Numbered from the stretch's first letter, positions 19,424 to 30,640 are shown. The stretch is DNA of 64,000 nt from FEB-7 sp963698265 (GCA_963698265.1 CAVOQC010000005.1:199759-263758), one strand, 5' to 3'. The notes: generated from the sequence alone by a model not told the origin. Numbers and translations are program-made.

Positions 19424-19891
19424 ATGGCGAAAAAGAGCGAGTTCGTGGAACACGTCGTCGAGACGATGCGCGCCTTCGGTGCGGTCGAGGCGAAGGCCAT
19501 GTTCGGCGGCTGGGGGCTCTACCACCGCGGCGCCTTCTTCGCGCTCGTGGCCTACGACATGCTCTACCTGAAAGTCGATCCGGGCAACCGCGCGCGCTTC
19601 GAGGCCGAGGGGCTGGAGCCCTTCGTGTTCGAGGCGAAGGACGGAAAGAAGACGGCGATGTCCTACCGGCAGGCGCCCGACGAGGCGCTCGAGAACCCGG
19701 CGGTGATGGCCGAATGGGCGCGCCTCGGCTACGGGGCGGCGTTGCGCGCGGCCGCCGCGAAGCAGAAGCGCCCGAAGGCCGGGAATGCGGGGGGACCGAA
19801 GACCGCGGTGGCGAAGGCTCCGAAAGCCAGGTCGAAAACGAAAGCCAAGCCGAAAGCGAAATCGAAGCCGGGAACGAAACCGGCCCGCTAG
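19424..19891 (+). CDS. TfoX N-terminal domain protein
   Basis: A 155-aa protein: residues 1-105 match the TfoX N-terminal domain (FVEHVVETMRAFGAVEAKAMFGGWGLY, FALVAYDMLYLKVD), and the rest is a Lys/Ala/Pro tail that looks disordered and DNA-binding. TfoX proteins regulate competence in some gammaproteobacteria; stand-alone N-domains have no proven role. It is divergent from alkA, with CATAAT at 19412-19417 a possible -10 very close to the ATG. Its TAG overlaps the convergent OsmC stop by three bases. Confidence 0.88.
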   Translation: MAKKSEFVEHVVETMRAFGAVEAKAMFGGWGLYHRGAFFALVAYDMLYLKVDPGNRARFEAEGLEPFVFEAKDGKKTAMSYRQAPDEALENPAVMAEWARLGYGAALRAAAAKQKRPKAGNAGGPKTAVAKAPKARSKTKAKPKAKSKPGTKPAR

Positions 19892-20361
19892 GCTTCGACG
19901 ATCTCCGGCGCGTTCGTGACGGGGAAGTTCACCGAGTTCGCCACGAAGCAGTGCTCGTGCGCCTTCGCGTGCATCGCGCGCGCGTCGGCGAGATCCGTTC
20001 CGCGGGCCACCGTCACCCGGGGCCGGAGTTCTGCCGAGACGATCTTCATCTTCCCCGTGGCCGGGTCCTTCGCCAGCGTGGCGGTGGCGCGGTCCTCGTA
20101 GGCGAGCACGGCCATCTTTTTCTTCGCGGCGACCGCGAGGTAGGTGAGCATGTGGCAGTGCGCGAGCGCGAGCGTGACCAGCTCCTCGGGGTTGTAGCGC
20201 GAGGCGTCGCCGCCGAAGACGGTCGGCGACGACCCGGGCACCGGCGGATGGCCGGGACTGCCGAGTTCGGCATTGCGCGAGAACGCCGGGTCGGGCGGCA
20301 GCTTCTGCGCGGGATCGGCGGGCCAGCGGACGGTCGCCTCGAACGTGTGGGTGTCGCTCAC
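19888..20361 (-). CDS. OsmC family peroxiredoxin-like protein
   Basis: A 157-aa cytoplasmic protein of the OsmC/Ohr superfamily. The motif EELVTLALAHCHMLTYLAVAA carries the first cysteine, and HEHCFVANSVNFPV the second near the C-terminus. Members reduce organic hydroperoxides; this one belongs to the broader OsmC branch rather than clear Ohr. It lies 12 bases downstream of an MFS transporter on the same strand. Confidence 0.93.
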   Translation of the reverse strand: MSDTHTFEATVRWPADPAQKLPPDPAFSRNAELGSPGHPPVPGSSPTVFGGDASRYNPEELVTLALAHCHMLTYLAVAAKKKMAVLAYEDRATATLAKDPATGKMKIVSAELRPRVTVARGTDLADARAMHAKAHEHCFVANSVNFPVTNAPEIVEA

Positions 20362-20373
20362 GGGAAGTCTCCT

Positions 20374-21555
20374 TCAGGAAAGTGCGGGGGTCGCGCGCCG
20401 GCGCAGGGCCAGCCAAAGCGCCGCCGATCCCGCGATCACGAGAAACGGAAGCGCCACGTAGTTCAGCGTGTTCCACCCGGCGGCGTTCACCAGCACCCCG
20501 GAGGTGAAGGACGAAGTGGCCGTGGTGCAGAAGACGAGGATCTCGTTCGCGCCCTGGGTTTTCGCCTTCTCGGCCGGGCGGTAGGCTTCCGTGAGCAGCG
20601 TCGTGCCGCCCACGTACATGAAGTTCCAGCCCACGCCGAGGAGCACCAGCGACCACCAGAAGTGGGTGACGAGCTGGCCCGAGAGCGCGATCGCCACGCA
20701 GGCGAACATCGCCGCCACGCCCGCCATCATCACGTTCAGCACGCCGAAGCGGTGGATGAGCGAGCCCGTGAAGAAGCTCGGGCCGAACATCGCGATCACG
20801 TGCGCGGAGATCACGCTCGCCGCGGCCGCGTAGGGATGCCCGCAGAAGCCCATGGCGAGCGGCGTCGAGGTCATGAGGAGATTCATCACGCCGTAGCCCA
20901 GCGCGCCCACGACGACGGCGACGACGAAGACGGGCTGCGCCATGATCTCCTTCAGGGGCCGGGAGGCGCCGTGGGCTTCGTCGCCCTTCGGGTCGGGGAT
21001 GCGCAGGCCGGAAAGGATCGCCATGGTCACGAGGCAGAAGCCGATGAGTGAGGCGTAGGAGGCGAGGAAGGTCGGCTGCACGAGGTCCCTCGTCAGCTTG
21101 CTCATCTCCGGGCCGATGATGCCGCCCACGAGGCCGCCGGCCATCACCAGCGAGATGGCCCTCGCCTTCCACGGGAGCGGTGAGGCGTCGGCGGCCGCGA
21201 ACCGGTAGTACTGACCAAAGGCGTTGTAGGCGCCCAGCACCAGCGTGCCGGCGACGAGCGTCCAGAAGCTCGACAGGTAGATGCCCAGGGTGGCGATCGC
21301 CCCGCCCGCGATGCCGAAGGCGGTGCCGGTGAGGAAGCCGTTGCGCCGGCCGACCCTCTTCATCCACAGCGACGCGGGGAAGGTCGCCAGCGCCGCGCCC
21401 ACCACGTAGCCGGTCACCGGAAGCGTGGCGAGCACCTTGTTGTCGGCGAGCGCGAATCCCGCCAGCCCGTTGAGCGCGATCAGCGTGACGTTGTTGGTGA
21501 AGAGCAGCGCCTGGCAGCAGGCGAGCAGGAAGATGTTGCGGCGGGCGTGTTCCAT
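20374..21555 (-). CDS. MFS transporter
   Basis: A 393-aa inner-membrane protein with 12 predicted helices. The cytoplasmic loop WMKRVGRRNGF between helices 2 and 3 matches the MFS G-x(3)-D/R-R-x-G pattern. The N-terminal ARRNIFLLACCQALLFTNN is typical of a drug or metabolite efflux subgroup. Substrate cannot be read from sequence. Co-directional with osmC. Confidence 0.9.
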   Translation of the reverse strand: MEHARRNIFLLACCQALLFTNNVTLIALNGLAGFALADNKVLATLPVTGYVVGAALATFPASLWMKRVGRRNGFLTGTAFGIAGGAIATLGIYLSSFWTLVAGTLVLGAYNAFGQYYRFAAADASPLPWKARAISLVMAGGLVGGIIGPEMSKLTRDLVQPTFLASYASLIGFCLVTMAILSGLRIPDPKGDEAHGASRPLKEIMAQPVFVVAVVVGALGYGVMNLLMTSTPLAMGFCGHPYAAAASVISAHVIAMFGPSFFTGSLIHRFGVLNVMMAGVAAMFACVAIALSGQLVTHFWWSLVLLGVGWNFMYVGGTTLLTEAYRPAEKAKTQGANEILVFCTTATSSFTSGVLVNAAGWNTLNYVALPFLVIAGSAALWLALRRRATPALS

Positions 21556-21692
21556 CAGCGCATTCTAATGCACCGTCGTGCCGCGGGCCTGCGGCGGCAA
21601 CGGCGAATCCGCGGCGCATGGCCGGCTCCGGAAGCCGTCGCGGGTTTACGCGATAATGACGGCTTCCCCTCGACTTCCCCGCGCGAACCACG

Positions 21693-22664
21693 ATGAACTA
21701 CAGACGACTCGGCCGATCCGGCCTCAAGGTAAGCGAGCTTTCCTTCGGCTCGTGGGTGACCTACGGCAACCAGCTCGACGCGAAATCCGCGGGCGAGTGC
21801 ATGGCCGCGGCCTGGGACCTGGGCGTCAACTTCTTCGACAACGCCGAGATCTACGCGGCGGGCGAGAGCGAACGCATCATGGGCGAGGTGCTGAAGAAGC
21901 TCGCCTGGCCGCGCCTGAAGTACATCGTGTCCACCAAGTTCTTCTGGGGCATCGCCGACGGCCCGAACGCGAAGAACACGTTGAACCGCAAGTACCTGAT
22001 GCAGGCGATCGACGGGTCGCTCAAGCGTCTGCAGCTCGACCACGTGGATCTCGTCTACTGCCACCGCCCCGACCCCGAGACACCCATCGAGGAGACGGTG
22101 TGGGCGATGCACGACATGATCCGCCAGGGCAAGGCGCTCTACTGGGGAACCTCCGAGTGGAGCGCCTCGGAAATCATGGCCGCCTGGCAGATCGCCGAGC
22201 GCCACCACCTCGCCAAGCCGGTCGTGGAACAGCCGCAATACAACCTCTTCCACAGGAAGCGCGTGGAGGCGGAGTACCGCCACCTCTACACCGACGCCGG
22301 GATCGGGCTCACCACCTGGAGCCCGCTCGCCTCCGGGCTGCTCACCGGCAAGTACCGCGAAGGCGTGCCGCAGGACAGCCGCGGCGCCATCGCCCGCATG
22401 GCCTTCCTCGTCCCGGAACTCACCGACGCGAAGCGAAACGCCGCGGTGCAGGAGCTCGCCTTCGTCGCGAAGGAGCTGGGGTGCACGCTCGCGCAGTTCG
22501 CGATCGCCTGGTGCGCCCGCAACCCGCACGTGTCCTCGGTCATCACCGGCGCCTCGCGCGTGGAGCAGGTGAAGGAGAACCTGCGGGCGAGCGAGTTCAT
22601 CGCGAAGATCACCCCGCCGATGCTCGACCGGGTCGAGCAGATAGTCGCGGGCAACTGCGACTAG
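21693..22664 (+). CDS. Aldo/keto reductase (potassium-channel beta-subunit-like)
   Basis: A 323-aa TIM-barrel NADPH oxidoreductase. The catalytic tetrad is visible: Asp49 and Tyr54 in FFDNAEIYAAGESE, Lys82 in STKFFWG, His124 in VYCHRPDP. The QPQYNLFHR and SPLASGLLTGKY motifs and ITGASRVEQVKENL coenzyme loop are those of the Kv-beta/YghZ branch. It probably reduces aldehydes in the cytoplasm. Start ATG 21693 gives the canonical MNYRRLGRSGLKVSELSFG. Confidence 0.95.
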   Translation: MNYRRLGRSGLKVSELSFGSWVTYGNQLDAKSAGECMAAAWDLGVNFFDNAEIYAAGESERIMGEVLKKLAWPRLKYIVSTKFFWGIADGPNAKNTLNRKYLMQAIDGSLKRLQLDHVDLVYCHRPDPETPIEETVWAMHDMIRQGKALYWGTSEWSASEIMAAWQIAERHHLAKPVVEQPQYNLFHRKRVEAEYRHLYTDAGIGLTTWSPLASGLLTGKYREGVPQDSRGAIARMAFLVPELTDAKRNAAVQELAFVAKELGCTLAQFAIAWCARNPHVSSVITGASRVEQVKENLRASEFIAKITPPMLDRVEQIVAGNCD

Positions 22665-22737
22665 CAACCGCGCAGCCCCCGCCCTCGGGCGGAGGCTGCC
22701 ACCCCAGACGCCGCGCGCACTCCCGGAGAAACACGCC

Positions 22738-23505
22738 ATGACCCGCTGGATCCGCTTCGAACACGAGGGGCGCGCGCAGTTCGGCGCGCTGGAGGGCGAC
22801 ACCATCGCCGTGCACGAGGGCGATCTCTTCGCATCGCCGCGCGCCACGGGCGCGAGCGTGCCGCTCGCCACGGTGAAGCTCCTCACGCCCTGCGCGCCCA
22901 CGAAGATGGTGGCGCTCTGGAACAACTACCGCGCGCTTGCCGAGAAGCTCGGCCAGGCCGTCCCGCCGGAGCCGCTGTGGTTCATGAAGGCGCCGAGCTC
23001 CTTCCATCCGGGCGGGCAGCCGATCCGCGTGCCGGCGTCCTACGCGGGCAAGGTGATCTACGAAGGCGAGCTGGGCATCGTGATCGGCAAGCGCACGGCG
23101 GGCGTCTCCGAGGCGGATGCGCCCGCGCACATCTTCGGCTACACGTGCATCAACGACGTGACGGCCGTGGAGCTGCTCAAGAAGGACGCGAGCTTCGACC
23201 AGTGGTCGCGCTCGAAGAGCTTCGACACCTTCGGCGTCTTCGGGCCGGTGATCGCCACGGGGCTCGACCCTGCGAAGCTCGTCGTTCGCACCGTGTTGAA
23301 CGGCCAGGAGCGGCAGGACTACCCCTGCGCGGACATGTTCTTCCCGCCCGCGAGGCTGGTTTCGCTCATCTCCCAGGACCTGACCCTCGAGCCCGGCGAC
23401 GTGATCGCCTGCGGAACCTCGGTGGGCGTGGGCTCCATGAAGCCCGGCAGCGACGTCGTGGTGTCGATCGAGGGGATCGGGGAGCTCGCCAACCGGTTCG
23501 AATAG
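22738..23505 (+). CDS. Fumarylacetoacetate hydrolase family protein
   Basis: A 255-aa protein with the FAH fold: FMKAPSSF, the metal-binding KVIYEGELGIVIGK (two Glu) and DVTAVELLKKDASFDQWSRSKSFDTFGVFGP. The family hydrolyses or decarboxylates beta-dicarbonyl compounds in aromatic degradation, or acts on oxaloacetate/acylpyruvates. The WSRSKSFDTF element is typical of bacterial 2-hydroxyhepta-2,4-diene-1,7-dioate isomerase-like proteins, but no catabolic genes surround it, so the substrate is open. Confidence 0.93.
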   Translation: MTRWIRFEHEGRAQFGALEGDTIAVHEGDLFASPRATGASVPLATVKLLTPCAPTKMVALWNNYRALAEKLGQAVPPEPLWFMKAPSSFHPGGQPIRVPASYAGKVIYEGELGIVIGKRTAGVSEADAPAHIFGYTCINDVTAVELLKKDASFDQWSRSKSFDTFGVFGPVIATGLDPAKLVVRTVLNGQERQDYPCADMFFPPARLVSLISQDLTLEPGDVIACGTSVGVGSMKPGSDVVVSIEGIGELANRFE

Positions 23506-23587
23506 CGGCGCCGGGCCGACCTTGAGGCCCGGGTCGTCGACCTGCGCCGTGGGGATCGCCGAACGGTCGGGCGGAAGCTTGAGGCCC

Positions 23588-24094
23588 CTAGCGCACGCGC
23601 CCGCCGGATTCCTGCACGCGCCGCTCGATCATCGCTCGCGCCGCCGGGGGGAGCTGGCCGAGGGGAATGCTGCTGTAGACGTCCTTGCCCCAGACCAGCA
23701 GCCAGACATTGTCGAAGCGCCATACCTCGCGCAGCGCCCGCCAGGCGATCGCGCTTTCGCCGAGGCTGCTCTTCTGCGCGACGGCCTCCTCGGTGAGGGT
23801 CCAGGTGCTCTCGGGCGGGTCGAGCGCGCGAAGGCCCGTTACCGCGCGCCTCCAGTGGACGAAGAAGATCGCCGCGCCCAGGACGGCGAAGATGCCCACG
23901 GCCACCATGAGCGCGATCTCCAGCCACCGGTAGGGACCCTGGGTGGCAAGGACCAGGAGCCCCGAGCCGATCGCGAGTTCGATCGCGTAGCGCAGGCCCA
24001 GCCGCCGCTGCCAGTAGCGCCACGCGGAGGCGAGGCAGTGGTCCTTCGTGTAGCGGACGCGAAACGTCACGGCCGCGGATCCGGGCGCCGGCAC
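23588..24094 (-). CDS. YcxB-like membrane protein
   Basis: A 168-aa protein with two adjacent membrane helices at about residues 35-55 and 60-80 (YAIELAIGSGLLVLA and IALMVAVGIFAVLGAAIFF) and a C-terminal soluble domain ending SSLGESAIAWRALREVWRFDNVWLLV, the YcxB-like pattern of a short PH-like domain. Function unknown. It follows ilvD on the same strand with a 10-base gap. Confidence 0.8.
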   Translation of the reverse strand: MPAPGSAAVTFRVRYTKDHCLASAWRYWQRRLGLRYAIELAIGSGLLVLATQGPYRWLEIALMVAVGIFAVLGAAIFFVHWRRAVTGLRALDPPESTWTLTEEAVAQKSSLGESAIAWRALREVWRFDNVWLLVWGKDVYSSIPLGQLPPAARAMIERRVQESGGRVR

Positions 24095-24104
24095 CGCCGA
24101 AGCC

Positions 24105-25778
<1,674 letters not shown>

Positions 25779-25879
25779 GGCGGTCTTCTTGGGGAGGGAC
25801 GGCGGGGCCGGCGCGGGCCGGATCGGTAGAATAGCGCCTCGCCCGCATCGCGCGAAACCCTCGCAAGGCATCGATACCC

Positions 25880-26665
25880 GTGCTCACCCACCCGCAGTTC
25901 GATCCCGTCCTCTTCAGCCTCGGGCCCGTGGCCGTGCGCTGGTACGGCCTCATGTACGTGCTGGCCTTCGTCGCCTTCGTGGTGCTGGGAAAGCTGCGCG
26001 CGCGCCGGGGCCTCTCCCATGGCGTCACGGAGGCGGGCGTGGACGACATGCTGCTCTACGGCGTGCTCGGCGTGATCCTCGGCGGGCGCCTGGGCTACGT
26101 GCTCTTCTACAAGCCGGAGTACTACTTCGCGCACCCGCTGGAGATCGTCCAGATCTGGGCCGGCGGCATGAGCTTCCACGGCGGCTTCCTCGGCGTGCTC
26201 GTGGCGGTGTGGATCTTCTGCGCGCGCAGGAAGCTGCGCTGGATCACCACCATGGACTTCGTGGCCCCCCTCGTGCCGCTGGGGCTCGCGGCCGGGCGCC
26301 TGGGAAACTTCATCAACGGCGAGCTGCCGGGCCGGGCGACCGAGCTCGCGTGGGGCATGTGGTTCCCGCAGGTGGACCGCACGCCGCTCGCGCGGCATCC
26401 TTCGCAGCTCTACCAGTTCGCGCTCGAGGGCCTCGCGCTCTTCGCGATCCTGTGGTGGTACTCGGCGAAGCCGCGGCCGGCCGGGGCGGTCTCGGGCGCC
26501 TTCCTCACGGGCTACGGGTGCTTCCGCTTCATCGCGGAATTCGCCCGCCAGCCCGACGACTTCCTCGGGCTCCTGGCACTCGGCTTGTCCATGGGGCAGT
26601 GGCTGTCGCTTCCGATGATCGCCGCCGGGCTTGCGATGATGGCGTGGGCCCATCGCGGGCGTTGA
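25880..26665 (+). CDS. lgt: Prolipoprotein diacylglyceryl transferase
   Basis: A 261-aa inner-membrane enzyme that adds diacylglycerol to the lipobox cysteine of prolipoproteins. Signature GRLGNFINGELPGR, the GGRLGYVLFYKP segment and MSFHGGFLG are intact. The start is GTG 25880. The liv binding protein and the small lipoprotein at 33349-33585 are among its expected substrates. Confidence 0.97.
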   Translation: MLTHPQFDPVLFSLGPVAVRWYGLMYVLAFVAFVVLGKLRARRGLSHGVTEAGVDDMLLYGVLGVILGGRLGYVLFYKPEYYFAHPLEIVQIWAGGMSFHGGFLGVLVAVWIFCARRKLRWITTMDFVAPLVPLGLAAGRLGNFINGELPGRATELAWGMWFPQVDRTPLARHPSQLYQFALEGLALFAILWWYSAKPRPAGAVSGAFLTGYGCFRFIAEFARQPDDFLGLLALGLSMGQWLSLPMIAAGLAMMAWAHRGR

Positions 26666-26674
26666 TGCATCCGC

Positions 26675-26703
26675 TTGACAGTTTGTGCGCTGCACCATAA
26701 GTT
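26675..26703 (+). promoter_or_regulatory. Candidate sigma-70 promoter before the PanE-like gene
   Basis: A perfect -35 TTGACA at 26675-26680 is followed 17 bases later by TAAGTT (26698-26703), a weak -10. It lies just after the lgt stop and about 190 bases before the next start codon. No other feature is visible in the 26666-26889 gap. Confidence 0.4.
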
Positions 26704-26889
26704 TCCGGTAAAGCGTTCGCAGTCCTGCCGCGGCCCCGGGCTACCCGCCCCGCCCTCCGGCACCGCCCGACCCTCGCGGTGAACGACACCGGCGGAAACC
26801 ATCCCGCCCGACGCCATGGATACGAACTTGAAGCCCGGCCCTCTCCCTGCCTTCGTGGCCGGGATGGCGGCCCGACCAGTGGGGGAATA

Positions 26890-27906
26890 ATGCGTTTCTG
26901 CATCGTGGGCGCCGGCGCCATCGGCGGCTTCGTCGGCGCGAAGCTCGCGCTGGGCGGCGAGGATGTCACGTTCATCGCGCGCGGCAAGAACCTCGCGGCC
27001 ATCAACGCCGGTGGCATGAAGGTCTTCTACCGCGACGGGCGCGAGGAGCACGCGAGCACCGTGAAGGCCGTGGAGGACTACGCGGCCGCGGGCACCTTCG
27101 ACGTCGTGATCCTCGCGATCAAGGCCCACCAGGTGGGCACGCTGGCGGGCAAGCTCGCGGCGCTCTACGACAAGGACACCGTGGTGATCCCGATGCAGAA
27201 CGGGATCCCCTTCTGGTACTTCCACGGGCACGGCGGAGAACTCGAGGGACGCACCGTGGAGACGGTGGATCCGGGCGGCGTGGTGAAGGACGCGATCCCC
27301 AGGGAGCGGATCGTCGGCTGCGTGGTCTACCCGGCCGCGGAGCTGGTGGAGCCCGGCAGGGTCGTGCACATCGAGGGCGACCGCTTCCCCATCGGGGAGC
27401 TCGACGGTTCGACGACGGAGCGCGCCACGCGCATCTCCGAGGCGTTCACGAAGGCCGGCCTCAAGTGCCCGATCCTCGAGAACGTGCGCGCGGAGATGTG
27501 GTTGAAGCTCTGGGGCAACCTCACCTTCAACCCCATCAGCGCGCTCACGCACGCCACACTCCAGGACATCTGCGAGCACCCGCACGGCAGAGCACTCGCC
27601 GCGCAGATGATGATGGAGGCGCAGGCGGTCGCCGAGAAGCTCGGCATCACCTTCCGCGTGCCGCTGGACAAGCGCATCGAGGGCGCGAGGAAGGTGGGCA
27701 AGCACAAGACCTCGATGCTCCAGGACGTGGAAGCGGGCCGGCCCATCGAGATCGACGCGCTCGTGGGCTCCGTCGTGGAGATGGGCGAGATCGCGCAGGT
27801 GCCGGTGCCCACGATCAAGGCGATCTTCCAGGCCGCAAAGCTCCTCGACGAAACCTACACCTCGCAGGCGGTCAGCATCCGGGGCGTGCAGACCGACGGG
27901 AGCTGA
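26890..27906 (+). CDS. 2-dehydropantoate 2-reductase family protein (ApbA/PanE-like)
   Basis: A 338-aa NADPH-dependent reductase. The nucleotide-binding GAGAIGGFVGAKLA is at residues about 7-20, the catalytic Lys region KLWGNLTFNPISALT at about 200-215, and DVEAGRPIEIDALVG near the C-terminus is family-typical. PanE makes pantoate for CoA, but this subgroup also includes other 2-oxo-acid reductases, so I give no symbol. ATG 26890 follows GGGGGA; the open frame upstream is not homologous. Confidence 0.9.
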   Translation: MRFCIVGAGAIGGFVGAKLALGGEDVTFIARGKNLAAINAGGMKVFYRDGREEHASTVKAVEDYAAAGTFDVVILAIKAHQVGTLAGKLAALYDKDTVVIPMQNGIPFWYFHGHGGELEGRTVETVDPGGVVKDAIPRERIVGCVVYPAAELVEPGRVVHIEGDRFPIGELDGSTTERATRISEAFTKAGLKCPILENVRAEMWLKLWGNLTFNPISALTHATLQDICEHPHGRALAAQMMMEAQAVAEKLGITFRVPLDKRIEGARKVGKHKTSMLQDVEAGRPIEIDALVGSVVEMGEIAQVPVPTIKAIFQAAKLLDETYTSQAVSIRGVQTDGS

Positions 27907-27988
27907 ACACGGCCGGAACTTGAACTGGTTCAGGAAAAGGCGAATCGGCCCTTTTCCGCCGCGCGCCCGGCCGATAGGATCGGTCTCC

Positions 27989-28381
27989 ATGGGCCATCAC
28001 CGCCTCACCCGTCACATCGGCGCCACGGCTGCGATCTTCGCAATGCTGCTGGCCTCGCTCGCGCCCGCGGTCACGAGCGCGTTCGCCGCGGCCAACGACC
28101 AGCACGTGCGCTGGACGGCGGTGTGCACGGCCGATGGGGCGCGGCTGGTCCCGGTGCCCACCGATGCCCAAGGCGTTCCCGTCGCGCCGAAGTCGCGCCA
28201 CGTCGAGCACTGCCCGTTCTGCGCGCCTGCCGCGGCCTCCTCCGCGCTGCCGCCGGCCGCCGCACCCTGCGTTCCCGCTTCCGCCGGTGCCGACCCGGCC
28301 GTCCCGCATCTCCTCGTCGCACCGCGCCCGTCGCTGCACCGGATCGCGGCGCAACCCCGCGCGCCTCCCTCCGCCTCCTGA
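27989..28381 (+). CDS. DUF2946-like secreted protein with CPFC motif
   Basis: A 130-aa protein with a signal peptide (GATAAIFAMLLASLAPAVTSAFAA) and a HVEHCPFC motif in the mature part, the pattern of DUF2946 proteins. These small periplasmic proteins are often encoded beside copper or TonB-linked transport genes. The Cys pair and nearby His could hold copper, which is inference. The gene lies 84 bases before the OprC-like receptor and is probably co-transcribed with it. Confidence 0.8.
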   Translation: MGHHRLTRHIGATAAIFAMLLASLAPAVTSAFAAANDQHVRWTAVCTADGARLVPVPTDAQGVPVAPKSRHVEHCPFCAPAAASSALPPAAAPCVPASAGADPAVPHLLVAPRPSLHRIAAQPRAPPSAS

Positions 28382-28465
28382 GCCGAACGCCGTAACGCGC
28401 CCGGACGCGTCCGGGCCGTGGCGCCCTTTGCGCGCCGCGATTCCCATTCGCCAGGAGATATCCCG

Positions 28466-30520
28466 ATGGTCCCGTTTCGCCGCAAGCCCCTCTACGCCCT
28501 GCTGGGCGGAGCCTGCCTCAGCCTTTCCGCCGCGCACGCGCAGGTCGCGCCGCTCGATTCCATGGTCGTCACTGCGGAGCGCGACGACGCGCCGCTCACC
28601 GTCACGACCGATCCCCGCAAGCCCCGGCAGCCGCTGCCGGCGCACGACGGCGCCGATTTCCTGAAGACCATCCCGGGCTTTTCCGTGATCCGCAAGGGCG
28701 GCACCGACGGCGACCCGGTGCTGCGCGGCATGGCCGGCTCGCGCCTGGGGATTCTCATCGACGGCGAGCACATCCTCGGCGGCTGCGGCGGGCGCATGGA
28801 CCCGCCCACGGCCTATGTCTTTCCCGAAGCCTTCGACCGCGTCACCGTCGTGAAGGGGCCGCAGAGCGTGCTGCACGGGCCCGGGCAATCCGCCGGGGTG
28901 GTCCTCTTCGAGCGCGACCCGAAGCGCTTCGCCGAGCCGGGCGCGCGTGCCTACGGGAGCCTGCTCGGCGGATCCTTCGGCCGCCACGACGAGGTCGTCG
29001 ACGCGCAGGCCGGCACGCCCGCGTTCCAGGTGCAGGGCGTGGCCACGCGCTCGCACGCGAACGACTACGCCGACGGCGACGGCAAGCGGGTCCATTCGCG
29101 CTACACGCGCTGGAGCGCCAACGGGGCCCTCGCCTGGACGCCGGACGAGCGCACGCGCCTGGAGCTGACGGGTGCGACGAGCGACGGCGAGGCCGCGTAC
29201 GCGGACCGCATGATGGACGGCACGAAATTCAAGCGCACGAACGCGGGGCTGCGTTTCCGCAAGGACGGCCTCTCGCCCTTCGTCGAACGGATCGAGGCCC
29301 ACGCGTTCCACAACTACGTCGACCACGTGATGGACAACTTCAGCCTGCGGCCCCTCGCGCCGGGGTCGATGCCCGCGGTGAGCAATCCCGACCGCGAGAC
29401 GCGCGGCGCGAAGTTCCTCGCGCACCTGAAACCCAACGACACCAACCGCGTGGCGCTCGGCGTGGACTGGCAGGCGAACGACCACACCGTGCGCTCGACG
29501 ATGAACGAGGCGGCGATGCCCTACGAGGCGATGCCGCGCGGCGAGGACGCCACTTTCTCCAACCGCGGCGTCTTCGGCGAGTGGACCCACGAGCATCCTG
29601 GCACGGGCAGGCTCGTGGCCGGGCTGCGCCTGGACCGCTGGCGCACCGAGGACCAGCGCGCGACGATCCGGCTTGGCAAGGGCTCCATGGCGGCGACGGT
29701 GCCCAACCCGACCGCCGGGGAAACGCGCTCGGACACGCTCGCGAGCGGCTTCGCCCGCGTCGAGCGCGAGCTGGGCGGGAAGGCGACGACGCTCTACGCC
29801 GGCCTCGGTCGGGTGGAACGCTTTCCCGATTACTGGGAGCTCTTCTCCGACCGCGAGGGGCCCGAGTCGATCAGCGGCTTCGGCACGCGGCCGGAACGCA
29901 CGACGCAACTGGACATCGGCGTCCTGCACCGGGCCGGCGACTGGCACGCGACGGCGTCGGCCTTCGCGGCGCGCATCGACGACTACATCCTCATCCAGTC
30001 GGGTGTCGCGCGCACGATGCCCACCCGGGCCGCGACGATCGCGCGCAACGTGGATGCCAAGACCCTCGGTCTGGAGGCGGGGGTCGGGCGCGCGTTCGCG
30101 AAACACTGGAAGGCGGACGCCACCCTCGCCTGGGTGCGCGGGGAAAACGACACCGACGGCACGCCGCTCGCCCAGCAGCCGCCCCTCGAGGCGCGTTTCT
30201 CGCTGACACGCGAAGATCCGGTGTGGTCCCTGGGGGCGCTGCTGCGCGCCGTCTCCCGCCAGGACCGCGTCGACCCGGGCAAGGGCAACATCGCCGGGCA
30301 GGACATCGGCCCCACGGGCGGGTTCGCGGTCTTCTCGCTGAACGCGGGCTACCGCTTCTCGAAGACGGTGCAGGTGACGGCCGGCGTGGACAACGTGTTC
30401 GACCGGACGTACGCGGAGCACCTGAGCCGCAGCGGGGCCATGGTTCCGGGGTATCTCCAGACCACGCGGGTGAACGAGCCGGGGCGGACCCTCTGGGTGA
30501 AGCTGCAGTTCTCGCTCTAG
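28466..30520 (+). CDS. oprC: TonB-dependent copper receptor (OprC/NosA family)
   Basis: A 684-aa outer-membrane receptor. Signal peptide MVPFRRKPLYALLGGACLSLSAAHA is cut before QVAP; DSMVVTAERDD is the TonB box region. The plug carries GGTDGDPVLRGMAGSRL and GGCGGRMDPPTAYVFPE, diagnostic of OprC/NosA copper receptors, then VTVVKGPQSVLHGP. The 22-strand barrel ends with the aromatic C-terminus WVKLQFSL. In this family the CxGxMDPP loop region helps bind copper. Paired with the DUF2946-like gene upstream, it points to copper acquisition. Confidence 0.93.
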   Translation: MVPFRRKPLYALLGGACLSLSAAHAQVAPLDSMVVTAERDDAPLTVTTDPRKPRQPLPAHDGADFLKTIPGFSVIRKGGTDGDPVLRGMAGSRLGILIDGEHILGGCGGRMDPPTAYVFPEAFDRVTVVKGPQSVLHGPGQSAGVVLFERDPKRFAEPGARAYGSLLGGSFGRHDEVVDAQAGTPAFQVQGVATRSHANDYADGDGKRVHSRYTRWSANGALAWTPDERTRLELTGATSDGEAAYADRMMDGTKFKRTNAGLRFRKDGLSPFVERIEAHAFHNYVDHVMDNFSLRPLAPGSMPAVSNPDRETRGAKFLAHLKPNDTNRVALGVDWQANDHTVRSTMNEAAMPYEAMPRGEDATFSNRGVFGEWTHEHPGTGRLVAGLRLDRWRTEDQRATIRLGKGSMAATVPNPTAGETRSDTLASGFARVERELGGKATTLYAGLGRVERFPDYWELFSDREGPESISGFGTRPERTTQLDIGVLHRAGDWHATASAFAARIDDYILIQSGVARTMPTRAATIARNVDAKTLGLEAGVGRAFAKHWKADATLAWVRGENDTDGTPLAQQPPLEARFSLTREDPVWSLGALLRAVSRQDRVDPGKGNIAGQDIGPTGGFAVFSLNAGYRFSKTVQVTAGVDNVFDRTYAEHLSRSGAMVPGYLQTTRVNEPGRTLWVKLQFSL

Positions 30521-30534
30521 GGCGGTGACTGCGC

Positions 30535-30540
30535 TATAAT
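30535..30540 (+). promoter_or_regulatory. -10 element of the tRNA-Ala gene
   Basis: A perfect TATAAT lies 15 bases before the mature tRNA 5' end, preceded by a weak -35 region and followed by a GC-rich discriminator, as in stable RNA promoters. Confidence 0.6.
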
Positions 30541-30554
30541 TTCGCCCTTCGTGT

Positions 30555-30630
<76 letters not shown>

Positions 30631-30640
30631 AATCCACGCG

